NCBI GenBank assembly: GCA_900541145.1
Contig: UQIH01000031.1
Location: 1-15,869 of the forward strand
Direction of reading: 5' to 3'
DNA: 15,869 nucleotides
From: an uncultured Collinsella sp.
Lineage (GTDB): Bacteria > Actinomycetota > Coriobacteriia > Coriobacteriales > Coriobacteriaceae
Shown: positions 8,681 to 15,752 of the stretch, piece by piece
How positions within the stretch are numbered: position 1 is the stretch's first letter
How the letters are laid out: each line of letters starts with the position of its first letter
Position numbers and translations under genes: made by a program
The notes under the pieces: generated by a model
Told to the model about the DNA's origin: nothing
The model's input: only the letters and a program-made list of their open reading frames with translations
The model's database searches: none

Positions 8681-9484
8681 CTACTCCTCCTCCGCGACCT
8701 CCTCTGCCTCGGAGACATACACGGCGGTAAGGACCGTGAAGACGTAAGCCTGGATGGCGCCGACCACAAGCTCGATCGCATAGATCAGGATGAGAATGGC
8801 AAGCCAGGCCAGCGAAGGCAGGGCGCCGACGGCGTGGGCCGCGGAAACCTGCTGAAGCAGCGGCTGCATGAACATGCTCGCCATGATGGCGAACGAGCCC
8901 ATGACCACGTGTCCTGCGAACATGTTGCAGAACAGACGGACGGCGAGCGTGATGAGGCGCAGGAAGGTCGAGAAGAGCTCGACGACCCACACGAGCACGT
9001 TCATCGGGAAGCTCACGCCCTGCGGGGCGAGGCTCTTGATGTAGCCGATCACGCCGTGAGCCTTGCATCCGTAGTAGATGAAGTACACGAAGGCGAAGAT
9101 GGCGAGCGCGGCGGTGGAGCCGATTGCACCGGTGCCGGGCTTCATTCCCGGGATCAGGCCGATCATGTTATTGATCAGGATGAACAGGAAAAGCGAGCAC
9201 AGGAACGGGAAGTGCTTCTTCCAGTTCTCACCCACGACGCCCTTGCCGATATCGTTCTCGACGTACTCGATGATGTACTCGAAACCGTTGACGAAGAAGC
9301 CCTTGGGAACCAGGGTCTGCTTCTTCTTGAACACGGCCAGGACGATCAGGAGCACGATCGTGGAGACGATCAGCCAAAACGAGTACTGCGTGATGCCGCA
9401 GCTCAGATCGCCCACGACAGGGGTGGAGCTGAACTCGCTGACCAGATGATTAATCTCATCAGGCAGCTTTTCAAAAATTTCCAC
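8681..9484 (-). CDS. atpB: F1Fo ATP synthase a subunit
   Basis: This is the integral membrane stator subunit that forms the two proton half-channels against the c ring. The 267-residue protein has five to six membrane helices. The essential Arg is R183 in LAVRLFCNMFAGH, and the conserved Gln is Q245 in AIQAYVFTVLTAVYV. The NNMIGLIPG motif (105-113) is also typical. The C-terminus ends in a Glu-rich tail. The start is GTG (9482-9484) with AAAGG about eight bases upstream. It follows the atpI-like gene by three bases. Confidence 0.96.
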   Translation of the reverse strand: MEIFEKLPDEINHLVSEFSSTPVVGDLSCGITQYSFWLIVSTIVLLIVLAVFKKKQTLVPKGFFVNGFEYIIEYVENDIGKGVVGENWKKHFPFLCSLFLFILINNMIGLIPGMKPGTGAIGSTAALAIFAFVYFIYYGCKAHGVIGYIKSLAPQGVSFPMNVLVWVVELFSTFLRLITLAVRLFCNMFAGHVVMGSFAIMASMFMQPLLQQVSAAHAVGALPSLAWLAILILIYAIELVVGAIQAYVFTVLTAVYVSEAEEVAEEE

Positions 9485-9487
9485 GAC

Positions 9488-9799
9488 TTACCTTTCGACC
9501 TCATGAGGATCTCGCAGCGCCTTGACGACGCGAACCGTGCAGGCGGCCATAAAGGCCACGAAGCCGATCGCCTCGCCCAGGAGGAACATGCGAAATGCCT
9601 CTCCGAACAACACAAACACAACCAAGGTAAAGACGAGCAGGGCGATTGCCGAGACCGCCAGACTCACCATACCCTTGAGCATGTCCGCATTCTGCTTATC
9701 GTCAAGAACCGGCTTGAGCGTAAAGACAAAGGGAAGGAAGGCAATCGCGCCCGCGATGGCACCTGCAACGATAGCGAGCAGATCGGCTATCTGAAACAC
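9488..9799 (-). CDS. AtpI-like small membrane protein
   Basis: This is a 103-residue, very hydrophobic protein with about four predicted membrane segments (roughly 4-27, 42-66, 73-92 and possibly a split first helix) and a basic end, VRVVKALRDPHEVER. It is the first gene of the atp operon, the position of AtpI or its actinobacterial equivalents, which help c-ring assembly or magnesium supply. Sequence similarity to classical AtpI is not obvious to me, so the name rests on position and topology. I choose GTG 9797-9799 because GTGAGG lies six bases upstream. A TTG further upstream would add 25 residues but has no ribosome-binding site and falls at the predicted transcription start. Confidence 0.72.
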   Translation of the reverse strand: MFQIADLLAIVAGAIAGAIAFLPFVFTLKPVLDDKQNADMLKGMVSLAVSAIALLVFTLVVFVLFGEAFRMFLLGEAIGFVAFMAACTVRVVKALRDPHEVER

Positions 9800-10080
9800 T
9801 GGCGTCCTCACTTTCCTTTTTAACGCCTCACAGAACAGTTCCCGCCAAACATTGGTGACTATTGTACGAGCCAATCGCTAAAGTACAACCGAAAAAGCAT
9901 CGGTTAATACGCACCTGTTCGTTTTCTTAAGACCTTCTTTATGCCGCAGGTACGGTAATACGTTTTTCTCGAACCCTGCAGGGCAAAACGTCCGTTAACA
10001 GGAGTGCGCTCGGTCGTCTTTTGCTCGCCCGCGCGCACCATTTCTTCGTATTTTCGACGTTAGCCGGTATGGCCCAGAGA
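9800..10080. other. Intergenic region between upp and the atp operon
   Basis: This stretch of about 280 bases contains no gene I believe in. Besides the atp promoter candidate it holds two paired segments on the minus strand. ACGTTTT pairs with AAAACGT around CCCTGCAGGG (about 9967-9998), and GTGCGC pairs with GCGCAC (about 10001-10039). Neither is followed by a T-run, so no clear upp terminator is seen. A small frame continues from inside upp to 9939 but has no start signal. Confidence 0.5.
9861..9888 (-). promoter_or_regulatory. Candidate promoter of the atp operon
   Basis: On the minus strand TACAAT (9861-9866) matches the -10 consensus at five of six positions. TTGTAC (9883-9888) lies 16 bases upstream as a weak -35. 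Transcription would begin near 9854, giving a leader of about 55 bases before the atpI-like GTG. No transcript data support it. Confidence 0.45.
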
Positions 10081-10728
10081 TTACAGCGTGCCGTAGATGC
10101 GGTCGCCGGCGTCGCCCAGGCCGGGAACGATGTAGGCAGTTTCGTTGAGATGGTCGTCGATGGCGCAGGTATAGATATGCACATCGGGGTCCTTCTCAGT
10201 CAGCGACTTGAGGCCCTCGGGGGCCGCGACGATGCACAGCATGCGGATGTCCTTGACACCGCGCTCGCGCAGGTAGCTGATGGCCATCTCGGCCGAACCG
10301 CCCGTGGCGAGCATGGGGTCGACGACCAGGCAGATGCGCTGGTCGATATCCTTGGGCATCTTGCAGTAATACTCATGCGGCTCGTGGGTAACCTCGTCGC
10401 GCTCCATACCGATGTGGCCCACGCGAGCGGAGGGTACCAAGTCGAGGATGCCATCGACCATGCCAAGGCCCGCACGCAGAATGGGAACGATGGCGAGCTT
10501 TTTGCCGGCGAGCTGCTTAAACGTTGCGGTGGTGATGGGGGTCTCGACTTCGACGTCTTCCATGGGCAGGTCGCGCATGGCCTCGTAGCTGTCAAAAAGT
10601 GCGAGTTCGCGCACGAGCTGGCGGAACTGGTTGGTGCCGGTGTTTTTGTCGCGCAGAATCGACAGCTTATGCTGGACGAGCGGGTGATCGACAAGCGTCA
10701 CACGGGACGTATCGTAGGTGACGGTCAT
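10081..10728 (-). CDS. upp: Uracil phosphoribosyltransferase
   Basis: Upp converts uracil and PRPP to UMP in pyrimidine salvage. The 215-residue protein is close to the family's usual 208. The PRPP-binding loop is seen in LVVDPMLATGGSA, and the uracil-binding C-terminal region is YIVPGLGDAGDRIYGT. The N-terminal region has HPLVQHKLSILRDKNT and the conserved FRQLVREL. I start at ATG 10726-10728 (MTVTYDTS), because GAAAGGGG lies upstream and the family begins here; an upstream frame adding 20 residues matches nothing. It follows glpK by about 120 bases and precedes the atp operon, a neighbourhood also known from Bacillus. Confidence 0.96.
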   Translation of the reverse strand: MTVTYDTSRVTLVDHPLVQHKLSILRDKNTGTNQFRQLVRELALFDSYEAMRDLPMEDVEVETPITTATFKQLAGKKLAIVPILRAGLGMVDGILDLVPSARVGHIGMERDEVTHEPHEYYCKMPKDIDQRICLVVDPMLATGGSAEMAISYLRERGVKDIRMLCIVAAPEGLKSLTEKDPDVHIYTCAIDDHLNETAYIVPGLGDAGDRIYGTL

Positions 10729-10751
10729 GGGTTGATTGCCCCTTTCGTTGC

Positions 10752-10778
10752 GGCCGCAAAACGGCCTTGCTGACAAGG
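10752..10778 (-). promoter_or_regulatory. Overlapping hairpins in the upp leader
   Basis: On the minus strand CCTTG-TCAG-CAAGG (10765-10778) and GGCCG-TTTTG-CGGCC (10752-10766) are two hairpins that share two bases, so they cannot both form. The first is followed by CCGTTTT, which resembles a weak terminator. They end about 12 bases before the upp ribosome-binding site. They may end glpK transcription or attenuate upp. Confidence 0.35.
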
Positions 10779-10851
10779 CGCGCAGCAATGTTGCCGCCGC
10801 ACGCCATACATTAATTTAGCGGTTTGTTGTATCGAGCAGCCCATCGCAGCC

Positions 10852-12393
10852 CTACTGTGCGGTACTGAGCGAGCGCCTGACTGCATCACACCAGCCCGCA
10901 AGGTTTTGTTCGCGGCGCTCGGCGGACATGTGGGGAAGGAAGGTCCTAACGATCTGGGCATTTTGCTCCAGCTCTTCCAGGTCTTCCCAATAGCCGACGG
11001 CAAGACCCGCCAAGTACGCGGCACCGATTGCCGTGGTCTCCACCGTCTCGCATTGCAGCACGGGGATATCCAGCAGGTCGGCCTGGAATTGCATGATGAA
11101 CTCGTTGCGTGAGGCGCCGCCATCGACGGACAGGCGCTCAATCGAAAGTCCCACGTCCTGCTCCATGGCGCGCAGCACGTCATAACTCTGGTAGGCCATG
11201 GACTCGCAGGCCGCACGCACAATGGTCGCGCGACTCGAGGCACCGGTCAGGCCGCACACGATACCGCGGGCACGCGGGTCCCACCAGGGAGCGCCCAGGC
11301 CAGCGAAGGCGGGGACGAAGTAGCAGCCCTCGTTGTCGTTGATCGAAGCGGCGAGTTGCGCGGACTCGCTCACACTCGAGATGATGCCCATGTTGTTGCG
11401 CAGCCAGTTCATGGTTGAGCCGGCGGCAAAGATAGAACCCTCGAGCGCATAGCTGATCTTGCCGTCCGCGGCGATACCGATCGTGGAGACCAGACCGTTC
11501 TTGGATTCGACGACCTCGTCGCCGGTGTTCATGAGCATAAAGCAACCCGTGCCATAGGTGTTTTTGGTCTGGCCGGGATGGAAGCAGCAGTGGCCGAACA
11601 GCGACGCCTGCTGATCGCCCGCCACGCCCATGATGGGCGGCATGTTGGTCATGATGTCGCTCGCGACGCGGCCGTAGTCGCCCGAGCTCCAACGAACCTC
11701 GGGCATCATGGAACGTGGAACGTCAAAGAGCACCAGCAGGTCGTCGTCCCAATCGAGCGTATGGATATTAAAGAGCGCCGTGCGGCTGGCATTGGTGTAG
11801 TCGGTGGCAAAGACCTGACTGCCGGTGAGGTTGTAGATGAGCCAGGTGTCGATGGTGCCGAACATGAGGTCGCCCGCCGCCGCGCTCTCACGCGCACCGT
11901 CGACGTTGTCGAGGATCCACTGCACCTTGGAAGCCGAGAAATACGGATCGAGCGTGAGTCCCGTGCGGGAGCGCACCAGCTCCTCGCAACCCTGTTCAAC
12001 CAACGCGTCGATCGCCGGCGCGGTACGACGGCACTGCCATACGATGGCGTTATAGATGGGCTGGCCGCTCACGCGGTCCCAGACCACCGTGGTCTCGCGC
12101 TGGTTGGAGATGCCGATGGCGGCGATGCGATCGGAATGGATGCCGCTCTTAAACTGAACCTCCATCATCACGCCGATCTGGCTGGCAAGCACCTCCGTGG
12201 GATCCTGCTCCACCCAGCCGGGGCGCGGGAAGCTGGTTTTGACGCTACGACGCGCCTGGGCAACGATGCAGCCGTATTCGTCGACAATGGCCGCGAGTAC
12301 CGAGGTAGTGCCGCAGTCGAGCGCCATGATGTAGGAACCGCCAAAGTTAAACGAGGCATCTTCCATGCCCAGGCTGCCCAGATTCAACGACAT
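10852..12393 (-). CDS. glpK: Glycerol kinase
   Basis: GlpK phosphorylates glycerol to glycerol-3-phosphate, feeding glycolysis and lipid synthesis. The 513-residue FGGY-family protein has the N-terminal phosphate-binding motif ALDCGTTS (24-31) and ISNQRETTVVWDR (95-107). YFSASKVQWILDNV (151-164) is close to the GlpK pattern YFSGTKIKWILDNV. The catalytic Asp is D260 in GVAGDQQASLFGH. The second FGGY signature is DGGASRNEFIMQFQADL. About 20 extra residues precede the usual start; ATG 12391-12393 is kept because AAGGG lies eight bases upstream. The ribosome-binding site overlaps the end of tsaC, and the gap is 13 bases. No glpF or glpD is nearby, so its regulation is not visible. Confidence 0.95.
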   Translation of the reverse strand: MSLNLGSLGMEDASFNFGGSYIMALDCGTTSVLAAIVDEYGCIVAQARRSVKTSFPRPGWVEQDPTEVLASQIGVMMEVQFKSGIHSDRIAAIGISNQRETTVVWDRVSGQPIYNAIVWQCRRTAPAIDALVEQGCEELVRSRTGLTLDPYFSASKVQWILDNVDGARESAAAGDLMFGTIDTWLIYNLTGSQVFATDYTNASRTALFNIHTLDWDDDLLVLFDVPRSMMPEVRWSSGDYGRVASDIMTNMPPIMGVAGDQQASLFGHCCFHPGQTKNTYGTGCFMLMNTGDEVVESKNGLVSTIGIAADGKISYALEGSIFAAGSTMNWLRNNMGIISSVSESAQLAASINDNEGCYFVPAFAGLGAPWWDPRARGIVCGLTGASSRATIVRAACESMAYQSYDVLRAMEQDVGLSIERLSVDGGASRNEFIMQFQADLLDIPVLQCETVETTAIGAAYLAGLAVGYWEDLEELEQNAQIVRTFLPHMSAERREQNLAGWCDAVRRSLSTAQ

Positions 12394-12406
12394 CGCTTAC
12401 ACCCTT

Positions 12407-13150
12407 CTATTGCATCGGGTCGGACAGGACCCGCTCGATCTCTGATGCGGGAAGTGCGCCTTGGCGCAGGATCTGGAGCCCGCCGTGCTGGAACGACACG
12501 ATGGTCGAGGCGTCGCGACACGGGGTCTCACCGGCGTCGACGGCAACATCGACCCCCTCCAGGATGCGACCCTCGACGGCGGCAAAGCTTGCCGGCGAAG
12601 GCGCGCCGTGCGTGTTGGCGCTCGTGCAGGCAAGGGGACTGCCGCAGGCGCGGATGAGCGCTTGGACCACGGGAGAGGCCGAAGCGCGCAGGGCCACGGT
12701 GTCGTCGGCAGCGCGCATAAAGGTCGGCACGCAGGGGGCTGCCTTGACCACGATAGTCAGGGCTCCCGGCCAGCATCGTCGCGCGAGTACGCGGGCATCT
12801 TCCGGGATATCCACGCCATAGCGGTCGAGTGCTTCGACGCCATCGACCAGCCAAGCGACGGTTTGCGTGAGCTCACGTTGCTTGAGAGTGAAGATACGGC
12901 GATAGCCGGTGCCGAGCGCAGGAACTGCGGCGCCATTGACGGCAGCCTGCGGATCGCGCGGCCACGATGGGAATTCGCTTGTATCTTGGGGCACGGCGTC
13001 CGAGAAGGCGTTGACTGCCACGGCAACACCGTAGACGGTCTCGGTCGGAATCAAGGCCAGGCCGCCGCGGCCGAGCACCTCGGCCGTGCGCTCGACGGCA
13101 AGCCGATGCGGCTCGCGCGTTCCCTCGTATACCCGATAGACCGTCTGCAT
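12407..13150 (-). CDS. tsaC: Threonylcarbamoyl-AMP synthase, TsaC/Sua5 family
   Basis: This YrdC-domain enzyme makes threonylcarbamoyl-AMP from threonine, bicarbonate and ATP for the t6A modification of tRNA position 37. The 247 residues include PTETVYGV (35-42), the K-x-R pair as K90-Q-R92, CWPGALT (126-132), the TVALR strand (151-155), TSAN (176-179) and STIVSF (215-220). There is no clear C-terminal Sua5 domain, so TsaC length fits best. An insertion of about 33 residues (48-83) separates the first motif from RRIFTLKQR, and the usual Pro after K-x-R is lost. The enzyme is therefore divergent. The start is ATG 13148-13150 with AAGGGG about 11 bases upstream. It is co-oriented and close to glpK. 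Confidence 0.88.
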   Translation of the reverse strand: MQTVYRVYEGTREPHRLAVERTAEVLGRGGLALIPTETVYGVAVAVNAFSDAVPQDTSEFPSWPRDPQAAVNGAAVPALGTGYRRIFTLKQRELTQTVAWLVDGVEALDRYGVDIPEDARVLARRCWPGALTIVVKAAPCVPTFMRAADDTVALRASASPVVQALIRACGSPLACTSANTHGAPSPASFAAVEGRILEGVDVAVDAGETPCRDASTIVSFQHGGLQILRQGALPASEIERVLSDPMQ

Positions 13151-13298
13151 GTGTATGCCAGCCCCTTACGCTCCGGTGCAAGTTTGTTTACTGTGGGGCA
13201 TTCTCGCACGAAACATTCAACCTATTTGCCCAGAGCGCATGTTGGTTTGGTGAGCGGCTCTAGTAGTCGGTGAAAGTGAGGGGGTTAATTGAAGATTT
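13151..13298. other. Intergenic region before tsaC
   Basis: About 150 bases separate the antitoxin stop from tsaC. I found no strong promoter or terminator here. It contains only short symmetric segments such as GAGCGGCTC, too small to call. Confidence 0.4.
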
Positions 13299-13601
13299 TT
13301 AGCGCGCAAGCGTAACGGTACGATCGGGAAACTCGATGCTTGCAACCAGTTTCCCGCCGAGGCTCTCTGCGTACCTGCTCAGCGTGTCGAGCCTCATCGA
13401 ATCCAACTCCCCACGCTCGAGCTCGGATACACGTTTTTGAGAAACGCCCATCGACTGGGCGACCGACGCCTGTGTTAGATCTTTTAACCTGCGAATCTGA
13501 GCAAGCTTATAGGCTTCGATACGATCGCGAGTCCTCTCCTGCTCGGCGGTAATGGAGTCGCGTGTTATCCCGCGAGATTCCATATACTCATGCAGTTCCA
13601 T
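13299..13601 (-). CDS. XRE-family antitoxin of a HigBA-like module
   Basis: This 100-residue DNA-binding protein has a helix-turn-helix at about 42-64 (LTQASVAQSMGVSQKRVSEL), typical of XRE/Cro antitoxins. A charged helical N-terminus (about 18-40) and a beta-like C-terminus, GGKLVASIEFPDRTVTL, complete it. The latter resembles other antitoxins paired with RelE-like toxins. Its ATG lies 14 bases inside the end of the toxin gene, so the two are translated as a unit. It probably neutralises the toxin and represses the shared promoter. Toxin-first order is characteristic of HigBA. Confidence 0.88.
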   Translation of the reverse strand: MELHEYMESRGITRDSITAEQERTRDRIEAYKLAQIRRLKDLTQASVAQSMGVSQKRVSELERGELDSMRLDTLSRYAESLGGKLVASIEFPDRTVTLAR

Positions 13602-13983
13602 CTCGATCGAGCCTCCTTACGTGGCGACGGTATATTTGCTCGGCCCTTGGAATGTTGATCGCATACCAACCGTTCCATTTTGCCCTTGACGATCCCGCTC
13701 GCGACTTATCACCCGCCAATAGCAATACCGCCTGGCGCTTGGGGTCAAAGGCGAAGAGGATGCGAATCACCTGCCCACCACACGACGTCACTCTCAGCTC
13801 CTTTAAATGATGAAGCTTCGAGCCCTTTACGCGGTCAACCAGCGGACGACCAAGGCTGGGACCTTCCTTCTCGAGCACCAAAAGGTCTGCATAAATCTGC
13901 TTCAGCGTAGCTTCATCCTGCTCATCAAGCCAAGGTTCAATGTAATCAAGCACGATACGGTACCGATGCAGCTGATTTGACAT
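13588..13983 (-). CDS. RelE/HigB-type toxin (Gp49-like family)
   Basis: This 131-residue protein has the pattern of Gp49/HigB-type members of the RelE/ParE fold. It shows LGRPLVDRVKGSKLHHLKELR (44-64), RILFAFDPKRQAVLLLAGDK (74-93), then WNGWYAINIPRAEQIY (103-118). HigB toxins cut ribosome-bound mRNA. An extra short Ser/Arg-rich patch (94-102) interrupts the usual GDK-W spacing. The start is ATG 13981-13983 with AGAAGG eight bases upstream. It is flanked by prmC upstream and the antitoxin downstream. Whether it is active is unknown. Confidence 0.88.
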   Translation of the reverse strand: MSNQLHRYRIVLDYIEPWLDEQDEATLKQIYADLLVLEKEGPSLGRPLVDRVKGSKLHHLKELRVTSCGGQVIRILFAFDPKRQAVLLLAGDKSRAGSSRAKWNGWYAINIPRAEQIYRRHVRRLDRDGTA

Positions 13984-13992
13984 ACCTTTTTC

Positions 13993-14030
13993 CTTCTATA
14001 GTAGAAGTTTTACGGTATATTGCAAGGACA
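13993..14030 (-). promoter_or_regulatory. Toxin-antitoxin promoter with operator palindrome
   Basis: CTTCTA-TAG-TAGAAG (13993-14007) is a perfect 6-bp inverted repeat. It overlaps both the toxin ribosome-binding site and a possible -10 (TACTAT on the minus strand). A possible -35, TTGCAA, lies 16 bases upstream. A palindrome at this place is what an autorepressing antitoxin would bind. Both promoter boxes are only four-of-six matches. Confidence 0.45.
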
Positions 14031-14058
14031 AACTTGCGCAAATGTCTATTTATTCAGC

Positions 14059-15333
14059 TTAAATACGCTGTTTGGGCTCGGTGACGATGGCTCGAACGAT
14101 GCGGGGACGATCGGTGAGGTCGTGGACGATACGCACGTCCGAAAGGCCTGCTTGACGACAGAGCTCGGCCGCGGCGTCGAGCGCGCCCTCGTAGAGCTCG
14201 CAGGCAAACAGGCCGCCGGCACGCAGCATGTAGGGCGCCGCGTTGAGCAGGCGGCGGAAGATATCGAGACCGTCGGCACCGCCCTCAAGCGCCAGATCGG
14301 GCTCAAAGTCCTTGACCTCATGCGGCAGCGAGCGCATGACATCGGTGGGGATGTAGGGCGGGTTGGAGACGAGTACGTCAAAGGTGCCCCACTCTTCGCG
14401 GGGAATGGAACTCACCAGGTTGGTGAGGCTGAAGGCGACCTCGTCGGACGTGAGGCCAAGCGCATCGCGGTTTTTGGTAGCAAGGTCGATGGCGCGCGGC
14501 TCGATATCGGTAGCAGTGCAGGTAACGTGCCCGCGGCGCTCCCAGGCAAGGGAGAGCGAAATGCAGCCCGTGCCGCAGCCGACCTCGAGAACGCGGGCAG
14601 TGCGGGGCTCGGCTGGGGCAGATACGTTAGCCTCGGCGGCATCTTGCGCGGGAGTCGCCTGTTGGTCGTTGTCCTCAATGGCGATGCCGTATTCGTCGAG
14701 CTCGGGCTCGGGGGTTTCCATGGCCTCTGCTTCTGCCGCTTCGGCTTCTGCTGCCTGCGCGGCGGCTTCCTCGGCCTCGCGGTCGGCCAGTTCCTCGGCA
14801 TAGGCGCGGCTACCGAGCACGTCGCTACCCAGCGCAGCCTCATCGGCGGCCGTCAGGTTGGCGGCACGGCGCTCGGCGGCCGCGCGTTCGTCAGCCAGCG
14901 CCGCCTCGGCTTTGCGGGCCTGCTCGACCTCATCGTTCCAAGGCAGCTCCACGCGCTGGCGGGCAGCGGCCTCGGGGCTCAGCACCTCGGCATCCAGATA
15001 GTTCAGAACTTCTTCGACGAGCATCTCGGTCTCGGGGCGCGGGATGAGCACACCGGGGGCGCACGCGACGTCGATCATGCGAAACTGCGTGCTACCGGTG
15101 ATGTACTGCAGCGGCTCGCCCTTCGCGCGACGGACGACCGCCGCGTGCATGGTCTCGAGCTGCGCTGCGTCGAGCGTCTCGTCCATGCGCATATATAAGT
15201 CGATACGCGCCAGACCCGTAGCTGCGCACAGCAGCCACTCGGCAGAAAGACGGGGGTGCTCCTCGCCGCGCTCGGCCAGGTACTCCTTGGTCCACTCGAG
15301 ACAACGCTTGATGGTCCAGATCTCGTTTGCCAT
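14059..15333 (-). CDS. prmC: Release factor N5-glutamine methyltransferase with insertion
   Basis: PrmC methylates the Gln of the GGQ loop in peptide release factors. The N-terminal helical domain (1 to about 85) and LIPRPETEMLVEEV (96-109) are normal. So are the SAM-binding motif VLEVGCGTGCISLSL (248-262), the catalytic NPPY (324-327) and the C-terminal Rossmann part. The protein is 424 residues against a usual 280 or so. The excess is an insertion at about 115-244, rich in Ala and Glu, partly predicted coiled coil, then acidic and Pro/Ala-rich. I start at ATG 15331-15333 with GGGGAGGG upstream. A TTG start 25 codons earlier would sit on the predicted -35 box. The usual upstream partner prfA is not in the window. 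Confidence 0.93.
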   Translation of the reverse strand: MANEIWTIKRCLEWTKEYLAERGEEHPRLSAEWLLCAATGLARIDLYMRMDETLDAAQLETMHAAVVRRAKGEPLQYITGSTQFRMIDVACAPGVLIPRPETEMLVEEVLNYLDAEVLSPEAAARQRVELPWNDEVEQARKAEAALADERAAAERRAANLTAADEAALGSDVLGSRAYAEELADREAEEAAAQAAEAEAAEAEAMETPEPELDEYGIAIEDNDQQATPAQDAAEANVSAPAEPRTARVLEVGCGTGCISLSLAWERRGHVTCTATDIEPRAIDLATKNRDALGLTSDEVAFSLTNLVSSIPREEWGTFDVLVSNPPYIPTDVMRSLPHEVKDFEPDLALEGGADGLDIFRRLLNAAPYMLRAGGLFACELYEGALDAAAELCRQAGLSDVRIVHDLTDRPRIVRAIVTEPKQRI

Positions 15334-15351
15334 GGGGCCCTCCCCTCTTAA

Positions 15352-15365
15352 GCGCCGGACGGCGC
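15352..15365 (-). other. Hairpin ahead of the prmC ribosome-binding site
   Basis: GCGCC (15352-15356) and GGCGC (15361-15365) pair around a 4-base loop, between the predicted transcription start and the prmC ribosome-binding site. The stem is short and may be incidental. Confidence 0.3.
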
Positions 15366-15381
15366 GCGAATGTCGGAGCAG

Positions 15382-15408
15382 ATTGTAAGCGAGGCTAGCG
15401 CTTGGCAA
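15382..15408 (-). promoter_or_regulatory. Candidate prmC promoter
   Basis: On the minus strand TTGCCA (15403-15408) and TACAAT (15382-15387) each match the consensus at five of six positions, with a short 15-base spacer. Transcription would begin near 15375, about 40 bases before the chosen ATG. This argues for the 15333 start and against the upstream TTG. Confidence 0.45.
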
Positions 15409-15564
15409 GGGGCGATTGAAGGCGATTATCGAGAATCAGCCCAGAATTTTGCACCGGGCTCGCTCAAAGTGTTCATTCGCCGACGTCCAGATTTGCATTC
15501 GTCAAGCTTTTGGCAAGGTTGCCCAAAACTGACCAATATCTAACCAAGAACATGCCAAATCACT

Positions 15565-15597
15565 TGACGCGCGACGCATCAAAAAATGACACGCGAC
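15565..15597. promoter_or_regulatory. Paired TGAC-CGCGAC boxes, possible operator
   Basis: Two 11-base boxes, TGACGCGCGAC and TGACACGCGAC, differ at one base and start 22 bases apart, two turns of the helix. The first extends into an imperfect palindrome, TGACGCGCGACGCATCA (15565-15581). The layout suits a dimeric regulator, but the site is about 180 bases from the prmC promoter. Confidence 0.3.
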
Positions 15598-15723
15598 TTC
15601 TTGGACGATTTTTTGAGCATTATTTTCGATAGCAGATGAATGCCGCTAATTTCTTTGAGCAGGTAGCCGGCTTAATGGCCATCAAAGCCGATTAAATAAC
15701 ATCTCAAAGCAATGTGCCCAACC

Positions 15724-15752
15724 TAGTCATTTAAGAACGTCCCCAATGACTA
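15724..15752. repeat. REP-like palindrome, second locus
   Basis: TAGTCATT (15724-15731) and AATGACTA (15745-15752) are a perfect 8-bp inverted repeat around the loop TAAGAACGTCCCC. A 25-base stretch (15730-15754) is identical to 89-113 near the other end of the window, in the same orientation, about 15.6 kb away. The same GTAG-plus-hairpin layout is seen on the minus strand. Confidence 0.65.

Noticed and set aside
9887..9905. AACCGA/TCGGTT hairpin as a terminator before the atp operon
   Set aside because: Only a 6-bp stem with no T-run after it on the minus strand, and it overlaps the predicted -35 box.
9939..10184. 81-codon minus frame running out of the 3' end of upp
   Set aside because: Starts inside upp in another frame, lacks a ribosome-binding site, and is not recognisable.
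14020..15198. 392-codon plus-strand frame over prmC
   Set aside because: Antisense to prmC; the Gly/Leu-rich stretch mirrors the Ala/Glu-rich insertion.
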